A DNA stretch of 64,000 bases from Legionella rubrilucens (lineage in GTDB: Bacteria > Pseudomonadota > Gammaproteobacteria > Legionellales > Legionellaceae). The stretch covers positions 62,001 to 126,000 of the forward strand of contig NZ_LNYT01000001.1 in assembly GCF_001468125.1 (NCBI RefSeq). The letters are read 5' to 3'. Below are positions 8,116-16,248 of the stretch, in pieces (the stretch's first letter is position 1; each line of letters begins with the position of its first letter). Both the position numbers and the translations under genes were made by a program. The notes below the pieces were generated by a model. The model saw nothing but the letters and a program-made list of their open reading frames with translations, did no database searches and was not told the DNA's origin.

Positions 8116-10182
8116 ATGCAGAGAAAAATTTATTTTACCGGCATCGAAAAACGGTGCGGCAAATCGTTTGTTTCCTTAGGGCTTCTGGCAAGTCTCAAGG
8201 AGCAATGCCCCGATTTACGTTGCTACAAACTCTTTTCTGAAGCGGATAATTCCCAGATGCCTCTGCTGAAAGACCTCTCGCAATCCGAACTGTATCCGCT
8301 GATGGATGTGAATCAGGGGATATTGATGATGCGCAATCAGCCTGAGGATTTGCTTTCTCAGGTTTTTGAAGCAACTCAATGCACTGAGAAGACTAAAATC
8401 AGCTATTTTGAAGGAACTGATTTCGAAAGCGACAATGATGCTTTTGAGTTTCAATTCAATCTCACCCTGGCTTCGCAGCTGAACTGTGATCTGATCGTGG
8501 TGGTTTCCGCCCGTGAACGGACGCCTGAGCATACTTTCTCTCTATTAAACACCACCCTCGAAGCCGCCCGGAAACAACATGCCAACTTAGTCGGCATTAT
8601 CATTAACCGCGTCGCGCACGCAGACGAAAGCGATTATCAGGAACGTTTGCTGGCCGAATTCAGCCACCTGGCTTTAACCGCGGTTATCCCTGAGTTTGAC
8701 GCCCTGGCTAATCCGACTGTCCAGGATGTCGCGCAAAAGCTTAAAGCCGAGGTCATTTGCGGCAAGGATGAGCTGCTTAGACCCGTTAAACAGATGACCA
8801 TCGCCGCAAAAACCGTGGGCAATTTCCTGGAATCGCGGCTGGATCGCAATGGCATGCTCATCATTACTCCGTCAGATCGGGTGGATATTCTGTTAGGCTC
8901 GCTGCTGGCCGATCAATCCGCCAATTACCCTAAAATTGCCGGGATTGTGTTAACGGGCGGCGAAATGCCGGGCAGCGTGCTTTGTGAAATTATCGCCGGC
9001 CTTGAACGTCCGTTCCCCGTGTTATTAACCCAATGCAAAACCTATGAAACTGCAACAACGCTTTATTCGGCCAAATTCAGCTTAAATCAGGACAATCCCG
9101 GTAAAGTCGCCGACACCATCACCGCCCTTAAACCGTTTTTATACGAACCCGTCATCAACTTGTTGCAGCACCAATCCTTACCCAACCGCCTCTCGCCGGC
9201 TGTTTTTCTTTATGAATTAATCCGCAGAGCCAAACAGGCCAAAAGGCACATCGTGCTGCCGGAAGGCGACGAACCCCGCATTTTGATTGCGGCGGACCAT
9301 TTGCTGAAGCGAAACGTGGTAAAAATTACTCTACTGGGTAATCCAGATAAAATTCACCTGTTAGCCAAACGCATGGATCTGACCTTACCCAATGTCCAGA
9401 TCATCGATGTGGAAACCAGCCTTAAGCGTGAACAGTTTGCCCAGGCCTACTATGAATTACGCAAACACAAAAACGTCAATTTGCCCATTGCTCTGGAAAG
9501 AATGAATGATGTCAATTATTTTGCCGCCATGATGGTGTATACCAATCAGGCCGATGGGATGGTCTCCGGTGCAGTCCATACCACCGCCGATACCGTCAGA
9601 CCAGCCCTGGAGATTATTAAAACCAAACTGGGCGTGACCAAAGTCTCTTCTATCTTCATCATGTGCATGCCGTCTCGGGTGCTCATCTATGGGGATTGCG
9701 CCATTAATCCTGAGCCTGACAGCATTACGCTGGCAGAGATTACCTTGCAAGCGGTCAATATTGCCAAACAATTAGGCATTGAACCGAAAGTCGCCCTGCT
9801 GTCTTACTCTTCAGGCAGTTCAGGCAAAGGCGACAGTGTTGAGAAGGTAGCCAAAGCCATGGCGCTGGTGAAACAGCAACAGCCTGAATTATTGGCTGAA
9901 GGCCCCATTCAATACGATGCCGCCGTGGATCCGGAGGTAGCCCGTAAAAAACTCCCCGACTCCCGCGTGGCCGGCAATGCGAACGTCCTTATTTTTCCTG
10001 ATTTGAATACCGGCAACAATACCTACAAAGCGGTACAGCGTGAAAGCGGTGCGCTGGCAATCGGCCCTGTCCTGTTAGGATTAAACAAACCCGTCAATGA
10101 TCTAAGCCGCGGCTGCACGCCCCAGGACATCATCAACACCATTCTGGTCACGGCCATTCAGGTTGAAGGAGAGTCTGTGTGA
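8116..10182 (+). CDS. pta: Phosphate acetyltransferase Pta (long type)
   Basis: Interconverts acetyl-CoA and acetyl phosphate. This is the long, three-part form of about 688 residues: an N-terminal P-loop domain of the BioD/CobQ type (GIEKRCGKSFVSLGLLASL), a central DRTGG-like region containing VGNFLESRLDR, and a C-terminal PTA catalytic domain (HIVLPEGDEPRILIAADHL, MVSGAVHTTADTVRPAL, LLSYSSGSSGKGDSVEKV). The frame extends to a GTG at 8089; the ATG at 8116 matches the family N-terminus, and neither has a strong Shine-Dalgarno. The stop overlaps ackA by four bases (GTGA), so the two are translationally coupled. Confidence 0.95.
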   Translation: MQRKIYFTGIEKRCGKSFVSLGLLASLKEQCPDLRCYKLFSEADNSQMPLLKDLSQSELYPLMDVNQGILMMRNQPEDLLSQVFEATQCTEKTKISYFEGTDFESDNDAFEFQFNLTLASQLNCDLIVVVSARERTPEHTFSLLNTTLEAARKQHANLVGIIINRVAHADESDYQERLLAEFSHLALTAVIPEFDALANPTVQDVAQKLKAEVICGKDELLRPVKQMTIAAKTVGNFLESRLDRNGMLIITPSDRVDILLGSLLADQSANYPKIAGIVLTGGEMPGSVLCEIIAGLERPFPVLLTQCKTYETATTLYSAKFSLNQDNPGKVADTITALKPFLYEPVINLLQHQSLPNRLSPAVFLYELIRRAKQAKRHIVLPEGDEPRILIAADHLLKRNVVKITLLGNPDKIHLLAKRMDLTLPNVQIIDVETSLKREQFAQAYYELRKHKNVNLPIALERMNDVNYFAAMMVYTNQADGMVSGAVHTTADTVRPALEIIKTKLGVTKVSSIFIMCMPSRVLIYGDCAINPEPDSITLAEITLQAVNIAKQLGIEPKVALLSYSSGSSGKGDSVEKVAKAMALVKQQQPELLAEGPIQYDAAVDPEVARKKLPDSRVAGNANVLIFPDLNTGNNTYKAVQRESGALAIGPVLLGLNKPVNDLSRGCTPQDIINTILVTAIQVEGESV

Positions 10183-11357
10183 ATATTTTAACCATTAATG
10201 CCGGCAGCTCTTCGATAAAATACAAGGCGTATGCCTTTGACCAGGGCAACAGCAATGTCATTCTCTCTGGCTTAATTGAAGGCATCGGTGAAAGCAGCAG
10301 CCAATGGCATCATCAATTTCATGGTAAACAAAGCAGCACGCACCGCTTTATTGATCACCGCCAGGCTTTTTCCGAACTCGCCGAACAACTGCAACGTGAT
10401 CTCAACGAACATCCCATTCATGGCGTAGGCCATCGCGTCGTTCATGGCGGCATTGATTTGTTTGAACCGACGGTGATTACCCCCGCGGTGTTGCAGGCAA
10501 TTGAGAATCTGGCCAATTTAGCCCCCATTCATAATCCGGTGAATGCCCAGGGCATTCTTCTGGCACAGCAATTTTACCCTAACGCCACCCATGTCGCTCT
10601 TTTTGACAGCGGTTTTCACCACACCATGCCCGCCTATGTGCATCAATATGCCATTGATAGTGAGCTCACCAGAAAATACCCCATCAGACGGTATGGCTTT
10701 CATGGCATCAACCATGAATACGTAGCCAGACAAATGGCCATTCACTTACAGAAACCGTTAAGCGCCTGTCAGTTCATTACCCTGCATCTTGGGAACGGTG
10801 CCAGTGCCTGTTTGATTAAAAACGGCCAATCGTTTGACACAACCATGGGCATGACCCCCCTGCCGGGCCTTATGATGGGTACCCGCTGCGGCGATCTTGA
10901 TCCGGCGATTATTTTCTACCTGCTTGACCAGGGGTACACTGCCCGGGAAATTGATACTCTGCTCAATAAAAAGAGTGGACTTAAAGGCATCGCCCATGAC
11001 AATGACATGCGGCGAATTTTGGCGCGTGCGGAGTCAGGGGATAACGAGGCGAAGCTTGCGATTGACATGTATGTGTACCGAATTCAAAAAACCATCGGTG
11101 CTTACCTAAGCCAGCTTGATTCGCTGGATGCGCTTATTTTTACCGGCGGCATTGGTGAGAATGCCTACCCTATTCGCCAGGCCGTGCTGGAATCACTGAA
11201 GCCCATGGGATTTCATCTCGATAAGGCGCTGAATCAAACCACGCAGAACCACCTGTGGCCTATTCATTCACAAGGTCACCCAATCTATGTCGTTCGCGGC
11301 GACGAAGAACAATTGATGTCGCAAAAAGTAGCCGAAATACTGGCAAAAAAAGCATAA
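10179..11357 (+). CDS. ackA: Acetate kinase AckA
   Basis: Converts acetyl phosphate and ADP to acetate and ATP, or the reverse for acetate assimilation. The 392-residue length is typical. Family signatures are ILTINAGSSSIKY at the N-terminus, GVGHRVVHGG, FDSGFHHTMP, RRYGFHGINHEYVA, TLHLGNGASAC and DALIFTGGIGENA. It starts at a GTG that overlaps the pta stop codon (GTGA) and is followed by a hairpin that probably ends the operon. The pta-ackA pair also sets the acetyl-phosphate pool, which can feed response regulators. Confidence 0.96.
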   Translation: MNILTINAGSSSIKYKAYAFDQGNSNVILSGLIEGIGESSSQWHHQFHGKQSSTHRFIDHRQAFSELAEQLQRDLNEHPIHGVGHRVVHGGIDLFEPTVITPAVLQAIENLANLAPIHNPVNAQGILLAQQFYPNATHVALFDSGFHHTMPAYVHQYAIDSELTRKYPIRRYGFHGINHEYVARQMAIHLQKPLSACQFITLHLGNGASACLIKNGQSFDTTMGMTPLPGLMMGTRCGDLDPAIIFYLLDQGYTAREIDTLLNKKSGLKGIAHDNDMRRILARAESGDNEAKLAIDMYVYRIQKTIGAYLSQLDSLDALIFTGGIGENAYPIRQAVLESLKPMGFHLDKALNQTTQNHLWPIHSQGHPIYVVRGDEEQLMSQKVAEILAKKA

Positions 11358-11363
11358 TCCTTA

Positions 11364-11386
11364 AGCCTTGGGAAATACCCAAGGCT
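11364..11386. terminator. Hairpin between convergent ackA and hemL
   Basis: A 9-bp perfect stem (AGCCTTGGG / CCCAAGGCT) with a five-base loop stands 7 bases past the ackA stop and 36 bases past the hemL stop on the other strand. There is no long T-run on either side, so termination may be partial. The position between convergent genes supports a shared terminator. Confidence 0.55.
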
Positions 11387-11421
11387 CGCTCATCCTGACA
11401 GCATCCACCTAACTGGCCGAT

Positions 11422-12717
11422 TTAAACATTCGCTTTGATGCACTCCGCCAACACGCTCTCCGCAGCCAAATGCGTCAATCGCAGTTCCTCCTCAGCGTGC
11501 GCACTGGACACAAAGCCGGCCTCATACATGGAAGGAGCAAAATAAATCCCCTTTTGCAGCATGCCATGGAAAAATCGCTTAAACAGCGTTTCATTGGAAG
11601 CCGCGACGTCGATGTAATTATCGATGGATTCTTTGCCATTGAAACAAAAACCAAACATACCCCCTAATGAGGCGGCAAAGAATGGGATACCCATGTCGGT
11701 GGTAATGTCCTGCAACCCTTTAATGAGTTGGCTGGTGGTCAGGCTTAATTTCTCGAAAAAACCAGGTTTGGCAATTTCTTGGAGTGTCGCAAGACCCGCG
11801 GCCATGGCCAGAGGATTGCCGGATAAAGTCCCTGCCTGATAGACAGGCCCTTGCGGCGCTAAATGGGACATAATGTCCGCCTTACCGCCGATAGCACCGA
11901 CTGGCATTCCACCGCCGATGACTTTACCAAGCGTTGTCAAATCCGGAGTTATTTTGAAAACCTGCTGCGCACCACCCAACCCAACCCGAAACCCGGTCAT
12001 CACCTCATCAAAAATGAGCACGGTGTTGTAGGTATCACAAAGCGTACGTAAACCCTGCAAAAAGTCAGGTTTTGGCAGGACGAAACCCATGTTGCCCGCC
12101 ACAGGCTCAAGAATAATAGCGGCCACATCACCTGAAAACTGTTCCATCAAACGGGCAGTCTGTTCAAGATCGTTAAAATCAGCCGTTAATGTGTGTTCGG
12201 TAATGCTTGGGGGAATACCGGGGGTTGCAGGGATTCCGAGGGTCAATAAACCTGAACCGGCTTTGACCAGCAGGCTGTCATTATGACCATGATAGCAGCC
12301 GTTGAATTTAATAATTTTATTTTTGCCGGTATACCCTCTGGCTAGACGGATAGCCGTCATGGTCGCCTCCGTACCGGAATTCACCATGCGTACTTTCTCA
12401 ATGGCTGGCATCAATTCAATGATTTTTTCCGCAAGCCGCACCTCAAGCTCGGTCGGCGCACCAAAACTCATGCCGTTATGAAGGACATTGGAAACAGCAT
12501 CCACCAGGGATGGGAAACAATGGCCTAGAATTAAAGGTCCCCATGAACCGACATAATCAATGTAGTGGCGGTCATCCACATCCACCAGGTAAGCGCCTTT
12601 GCCCAACTTAAAGAAAATAGGCTCACCGCCAACGCCCTTAAACGCACGGACAGGTGAATTGACGCCGCCAGGGATAACGGACTGGGCCTGTGAAAATAAT
12701 TCATGTGAATTGCTCAT
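11422..12717 (-). CDS. hemL: Glutamate-1-semialdehyde 2,1-aminomutase HemL
   Basis: PLP enzyme that makes 5-aminolevulinate from glutamate-1-semialdehyde in the C5 route to haem. The 431-residue sequence has the class-III aminotransferase layout: [16 protein letters not shown] at the N-terminus, [35 protein letters not shown], the pre-lysine [17 protein letters not shown] and the PLP-lysine segment [22 protein letters not shown] stands five bases before the ATG. It is convergent with ackA and divergent from the rubredoxin gene. Confidence 0.96.
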   Translation of the reverse strand: MSNSHELFSQAQSVIPGGVNSPVRAFKGVGGEPIFFKLGKGAYLVDVDDRHYIDYVGSWGPLILGHCFPSLVDAVSNVLHNGMSFGAPTELEVRLAEKIIELMPAIEKVRMVNSGTEATMTAIRLARGYTGKNKIIKFNGCYHGHNDSLLVKAGSGLLTLGIPATPGIPPSITEHTLTADFNDLEQTARLMEQFSGDVAAIILEPVAGNMGFVLPKPDFLQGLRTLCDTYNTVLIFDEVMTGFRVGLGGAQQVFKITPDLTTLGKVIGGGMPVGAIGGKADIMSHLAPQGPVYQAGTLSGNPLAMAAGLATLQEIAKPGFFEKLSLTTSQLIKGLQDITTDMGIPFFAASLGGMFGFCFNGKESIDNYIDVAASNETLFKRFFHGMLQKGIYFAPSMYEAGFVSSAHAEEELRLTHLAAESVLAECIKANV

Positions 12718-12843
12718 GACGACTCCATTGCCAAAAATAGGATATAGTATCGAGTTTTACAGAGTGTGGCAAAAAAAGGCTGATAAACTTTACATTGTTT
12801 TTGACTGTGGTTAAATTACCGCTTTTTAATTGAGGCAACAGGT

Positions 12844-13020
12844 ATGCAAGAATACAAGCGCTATATCTGCGTGATCTGCGGATTTATTTACGATGAGGCG
12901 GAAGGCTGGCCAGAAGATGGCATCGAGCCTGGAACCCGATGGGAAGAAGTACCCGAAAACTGGTTTTGCCCGGATTGCGGTGCCGGGAAAGAAGATTTTG
13001 AAATGATTGAGATCGAATAA
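12844..13020 (+). CDS. rubA: Rubredoxin
   Basis: A 58-residue electron carrier with a single Fe(Cys)4 site. Both CxxC pairs are visible, CVICG near the N-terminus and CPDCG in the second half, with the typical spacer containing [18 protein letters not shown] and VPENWFCP. The length matches simple rubredoxins. The region ahead of the ATG has only a modest GAGG-like match. Rubredoxins pass electrons to partners such as alkane hydroxylases or di-iron oxidases; no partner gene is adjacent. It reads divergently from hemL and convergently with the TerC-family gene. Confidence 0.93.
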   Translation: MQEYKRYICVICGFIYDEAEGWPEDGIEPGTRWEEVPENWFCPDCGAGKEDFEMIEIE

Positions 13021-13045
13021 CAGCCGGCTGGCCCTCTCTCCAACC

Positions 13046-13065
13046 CTCTCCCGCAAGCGGGAGAG
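13046..13065. repeat. GC-rich hairpin, possible intergenic repeat unit or terminator
   Basis: A perfect 9-bp stem (CTCTCCCGC / GCGGGAGAG) with a two-base loop lies in the 110-base gap between the convergent rubredoxin and TerC-family genes, within a longer CCCTCTCC-rich context. It is followed by a T-rich tract (ATCTTTTTCTTC) that could complete a terminator for the rubredoxin gene. A less regular CCCCGG-rich hairpin at 50211-50234 looks related, so both may belong to a dispersed repeat family. Confidence 0.5.
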
Positions 13066-13130
13066 AGCCTGGTCATCTTTTTCTTCGCCAATACCAACCC
13101 ATCCTTTTCTCTCCCGTCGAGGTGAAGGGA

Positions 13131-13847
13131 CTATGACTTTTTGCGCTTACGGCGGGCGCTTCGCAGCAAATTAAGCATTTCCACACCCAACGAAAAGGCC
13201 ATGGCAAAATAAACGTAGGCGCGGGGGATATGGAAAGAAAAGCTATCGGCCACCAATACCATTCCAATTAAAATCAGGAAACTTAAAGCCAGCATTTTCA
13301 CTGTGGGATGTTTTTCAATAAACCGGCTTACAGGCTCACTGGCATAGATCATTACTAAAATCGCGCAGGTAATGGCCGTGGCCATCACCCAGAAGCGCGT
13401 TGTCAAACCAATGGCCGTCAGCACGCTGTCGAGTGAAAAAATAATATCCATGACCGCCACCTGAAAGACCACGGCTCTAAACGTTGAAGCCCCCTTGCCG
13501 CTAAGCACCTTTGAAGTCGGCTCTTCCCCCACTTCATGATGAATTTCCTGAGTTGCCTTGGCGATTAGAAACGCGCCTCCGGCCAACAGGAATAGATCCC
13601 GGCCTGAGAAACCAAAGGAGCCCACATGAATCAAGGGGCGGGTTAATTTAACCAGCCACACAGCAGAAGCCAGGAGCATTAATCGGGTCACCCAGGCAAA
13701 CGTCAAGCCCCAGCGCCTGGCTTTGCGGCGTTTTTCAGCCGGCAATCTCTCAGTCAGAATCGACAGGAACACCAGGTTATCGATGCCAAGCACTATTTCG
13801 AGGATAATCAGCGCTGACAGGCTGACGATGATATCAACAACATCCAT
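13131..13847 (-). CDS. TerC family integral membrane protein
   Basis: Inner-membrane protein of about 238 residues with seven or so hydrophobic segments, of the TerC/Alx (YgjT/YkoY) family linked to metal ion, especially manganese, export. Family stretches are LEIVLGIDNLVFLSILTERL near the N-terminus, the centre VAVMDIIFSLDSVLTAIGL, and the acidic intramembrane residues in GIDN and SLDS. The ATG at 13847 has AGAGA six bases upstream and is preferred to the TTG two codons earlier. The C-terminus is a short basic tail. It stands alone between the rubredoxin gene and pcnB. Metal specificity cannot be read from the sequence. Confidence 0.9.
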   Translation of the reverse strand: MDVVDIIVSLSALIILEIVLGIDNLVFLSILTERLPAEKRRKARRWGLTFAWVTRLMLLASAVWLVKLTRPLIHVGSFGFSGRDLFLLAGGAFLIAKATQEIHHEVGEEPTSKVLSGKGASTFRAVVFQVAVMDIIFSLDSVLTAIGLTTRFWVMATAITCAILVMIYASEPVSRFIEKHPTVKMLALSFLILIGMVLVADSFSFHIPRAYVYFAMAFSLGVEMLNLLRSARRKRKKS

Positions 13848-13911
13848 TTGCAATCTCTATGACGTGGGAAAATACCGCTATTTTCCATGATCATGCCGTC
13901 CAGGTAAATGA

Positions 13912-13940
13912 TTCACATTAGTCAGGAGATTCGTTATAAT
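13912..13940 (+). promoter_or_regulatory. Probable sigma-70 promoter of pcnB-folK
   Basis: TTCACA (13912-13917) and a perfect TATAAT (13935-13940) are separated by 17 bases. Transcription would begin near 13947, giving a very short leader of about 20 bases before the GTG of pcnB. Confidence 0.65.
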
Positions 13941-13968
13941 AGCGCGCCATGTTCTATTACGTTTGTAG

Positions 13969-15312
13969 GTGACGACAATAATTAAGCTAATCAAAAAGCT
14001 GTTACGGAAAACCAGGACTAAACACGTCCCTGTTAATGCCAGCTACATCATTCCCCGTAATCATCATCATTTATCGAAAACAGATATCAGCCCTAACGCT
14101 CTAAAAGTACTCAATCGGTTAAGCAGCTCGGGATTTGAAGCGTATCTTGTTGGCGGAAGTGTGCGTGATCTTTTATTGGGTAAGTCACCCAAAGATTTTG
14201 ATGTGGCGACCAATGCCACGCCCATCCAAATTAAAAAACTGTTCCGTAATGCACGAATTATTGGCCGTCGTTTCAAACTGGTTCACATTATTTTCCACCG
14301 CGACATCATTGAAGTGGCGACATTCCGAGGCAGTGAGGCCATGGATGTCAACCAGCAAACCAATGAACAGGGCATGCTGGTGCGTGACAATGTCTACGGC
14401 ACCCTGGATCAGGACGCCTGGCGGCGCGACTTCACCATTAACTCACTGTATTACAACATGGAAGATGCTTCCATTGTTGATTTTACCGGCGGAGTAAAGG
14501 ATGTCAGTGAACGTCTCGTTCGCATGATTGGGGATCCGGTCACCCGTTATCAGGAAGATCCCGTCCGCATGCTGCGCGCCATCCGTTTTTGTGCCAAACT
14601 GCATTTCAACATGGCACCAGAAACCAGCGCTCCGCTTGCTCAGTTAAGTCCCCTCATCCGCCATGTTTCCGGCTCGCGTCTTTTTGACGAAATGACCAAG
14701 CTCTACCAGTGCGGTGAAAGTGAAAGCGTGCAACGTTTATTGCAGGAACATGGCTTATTCGCGGAGCTCTTTGAACAAACCCACCGCCTGTTAAACAGCG
14801 ACTACCCGGTCAATGCCCTGTTAGGGATTGCGCTCGAAAGCACGGATGCCCGCATTCGTGACAGTAAACCGGTCACGCCGGCTTTCCTGTTTGCCGTGCT
14901 GCTTTGGTTCCCTCTCAAGGCCAAAGCTCTGCAATTGCAACAGGAAGAAAATATTCCTGCACTGCCGGCGCTGGAACGGGCCATGAATCATGTTATTGCC
15001 GAACAGAATAAGGTCATTGCCATACCCAAACGCTTTACTCAGGTGATGCGGGAAATGTGGCTCCTGCAATTTCGCTTTAACAAGCGCCATGGTGGACGAG
15101 CGCTTAATCTGTTAGAACACCCGCGCTTTCGCGCCGCCTTTGATTTTCTTGCCTTGCGGGCATTGGCCGGTGACGAATCGATGGAATTGGCCCAGTGGTG
15201 GACAACATTCCAGGACGCGCCTGAAAACGAACAAACGGCGATGATTGCCGCCTTGGCGCCACCACCTTCGCGAAAACCCAAACGACGCCGCAAGCCTAAA
15301 ACTGTGTCATGA
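13969..15312 (+). CDS. pcnB: Poly(A) polymerase I PcnB
   Basis: Adds 3' poly(A) tails that promote RNA decay. The 447-residue class-II nucleotidyltransferase shows YLVGGSVRDLLLGKSPKDFDVATNATP with the GGS and DxD catalytic motifs, then LDQDAWRRDFTINSLYYN and IGDPVTRYQEDPVRMLRAIRF, and a basic C-terminal tail (KPKRRRKPKTV). The likely start is a GTG at 13969 with no convincing Shine-Dalgarno. A seven-codon ATG mini-ORF (13949-13972) ends in the TGA that overlaps this GTG, so initiation may be weak or coupled; restricted translation of pcnB is known in E. coli. The stop overlaps folK by four bases. Confidence 0.93.
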   Translation: MTTIIKLIKKLLRKTRTKHVPVNASYIIPRNHHHLSKTDISPNALKVLNRLSSSGFEAYLVGGSVRDLLLGKSPKDFDVATNATPIQIKKLFRNARIIGRRFKLVHIIFHRDIIEVATFRGSEAMDVNQQTNEQGMLVRDNVYGTLDQDAWRRDFTINSLYYNMEDASIVDFTGGVKDVSERLVRMIGDPVTRYQEDPVRMLRAIRFCAKLHFNMAPETSAPLAQLSPLIRHVSGSRLFDEMTKLYQCGESESVQRLLQEHGLFAELFEQTHRLLNSDYPVNALLGIALESTDARIRDSKPVTPAFLFAVLLWFPLKAKALQLQQEENIPALPALERAMNHVIAEQNKVIAIPKRFTQVMREMWLLQFRFNKRHGGRALNLLEHPRFRAAFDFLALRALAGDESMELAQWWTTFQDAPENEQTAMIAALAPPPSRKPKRRRKPKTVS

Positions 15313-15758
15313 CCTGTGTTTATTTAGGTTTAGGCAGCAACCTTGGCTCCGCCGAGAGGCAGTTACGCCGCGCCTTGGCCGCCTTGCGGACTCTGCCGGA
15401 AACCCGTCTTTTGCAAACAGCGCCCTTTTATCGCAATGAAGCCTGGGGACGAAAAACTCAACCTCAGTTCACCAACACCGTGGCTGCCATTCAAACCCGC
15501 CTTTCTCCACAGGTTTTACTGGCCCACTGCCACCGAATTGAACACAATCAGGGGCGCCTGCGTCAGATCAAATGGGGGGCAAGAACCTTAGACATTGATA
15601 TTTTGCTGTTCGGCCCACTGGTTTTGGATAGCCCACGCCTGACTATCCCTCATCCGCGCCTACTGGAAAGGGATTTTGCCTGCCTGCCACTGCTCGCCCT
15701 TAATCCACACGTTAAACTTCCTGACGGACGTCTGCTGTCTGATGCCCTTCGCTTTTAA
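15309..15758 (+). CDS. folK: HPPK, 2-amino-4-hydroxy-6-hydroxymethyldihydropteridine diphosphokinase
   Basis: Transfers pyrophosphate from ATP to 6-hydroxymethyl-7,8-dihydropterin in folate synthesis. The 149-residue protein begins MTCVYLGLGSNLGSAERQLR and has FYRNEAWG, FTNTVAAIQT, the HPPK signature RQIKWGARTLDIDILLFG and LTIPHPRLLERDFACLPLL. The ATG overlaps the pcnB stop (ATGA), an arrangement common in gammaproteobacteria. A second folate gene, pabB, lies about 18 kb away and is not part of this unit. Confidence 0.95.
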   Translation: MTCVYLGLGSNLGSAERQLRRALAALRTLPETRLLQTAPFYRNEAWGRKTQPQFTNTVAAIQTRLSPQVLLAHCHRIEHNQGRLRQIKWGARTLDIDILLFGPLVLDSPRLTIPHPRLLERDFACLPLLALNPHVKLPDGRLLSDALRF

Positions 15759-15828
15759 TTGCATGTTGTCTTTTTTAAAGAACTAACTACACTATCATAT
15801 AACTACGGCGGTTTTTTGCGAGGGAATC

Positions 15829-16248
15829 GTGTACGCCACTATTTTGCATGCCACGGATTTAAAAGAAAACCATTTTGCCATGTGCCAGAAAGCCGTGGCC
15901 ATTGCCAAGGCCTTTGGAGGAACGCTCCATCTTCTGCATGTGATTGAGCCCCCTGCATCCTTGCAGTTAGCTCAGGGACTGGGTTTTGCTGAATTGGGCA
16001 ATCCGGTCAAGGACGATGCAGTCACTGTGATGAATGTGCTGGGTGAGGCCTTGTCTCTACCTGTGGCGCAGCAGCATGTCGCAATCGGCTCCATTAAACA
16101 ACTGGTGCTCAAAAAAGTGAAGGAGTTAGGCTGTGATTTAGTGATTATCGGCAGCCACACGCCTGGGCATTTGCCGGCCTTTTTAGGGAGTACTGCCCAT
16201 GCCGTTGTCCATCATGCGCCTTGTGATGTGCTGACCATACGAATCTAA
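15829..16248 (+). CDS. Universal stress protein, UspA family
   Basis: A 139-residue single-domain Usp fold protein, cytosolic. The first strand is YATILHATDLKENHF, followed by a helix (CQKAVAIAKAFGGTLHLLHVIEPP) and the C-terminal nucleotide-loop region GCDLVIIGSHTPGHLPAFLGSTAHAVVHHAPCDVLTI. The usual ATP-binding G2xG9xGS/T pattern is partly kept as GSHTPGH...GSTA. The start is GTG with GAGGG upstream. The stop overlaps the convergent amidase stop by four bases. Role inferred: stress or stationary-phase survival; ligand unknown. Confidence 0.9.
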   Translation: MYATILHATDLKENHFAMCQKAVAIAKAFGGTLHLLHVIEPPASLQLAQGLGFAELGNPVKDDAVTVMNVLGEALSLPVAQQHVAIGSIKQLVLKKVKELGCDLVIIGSHTPGHLPAFLGSTAHAVVHHAPCDVLTIRI

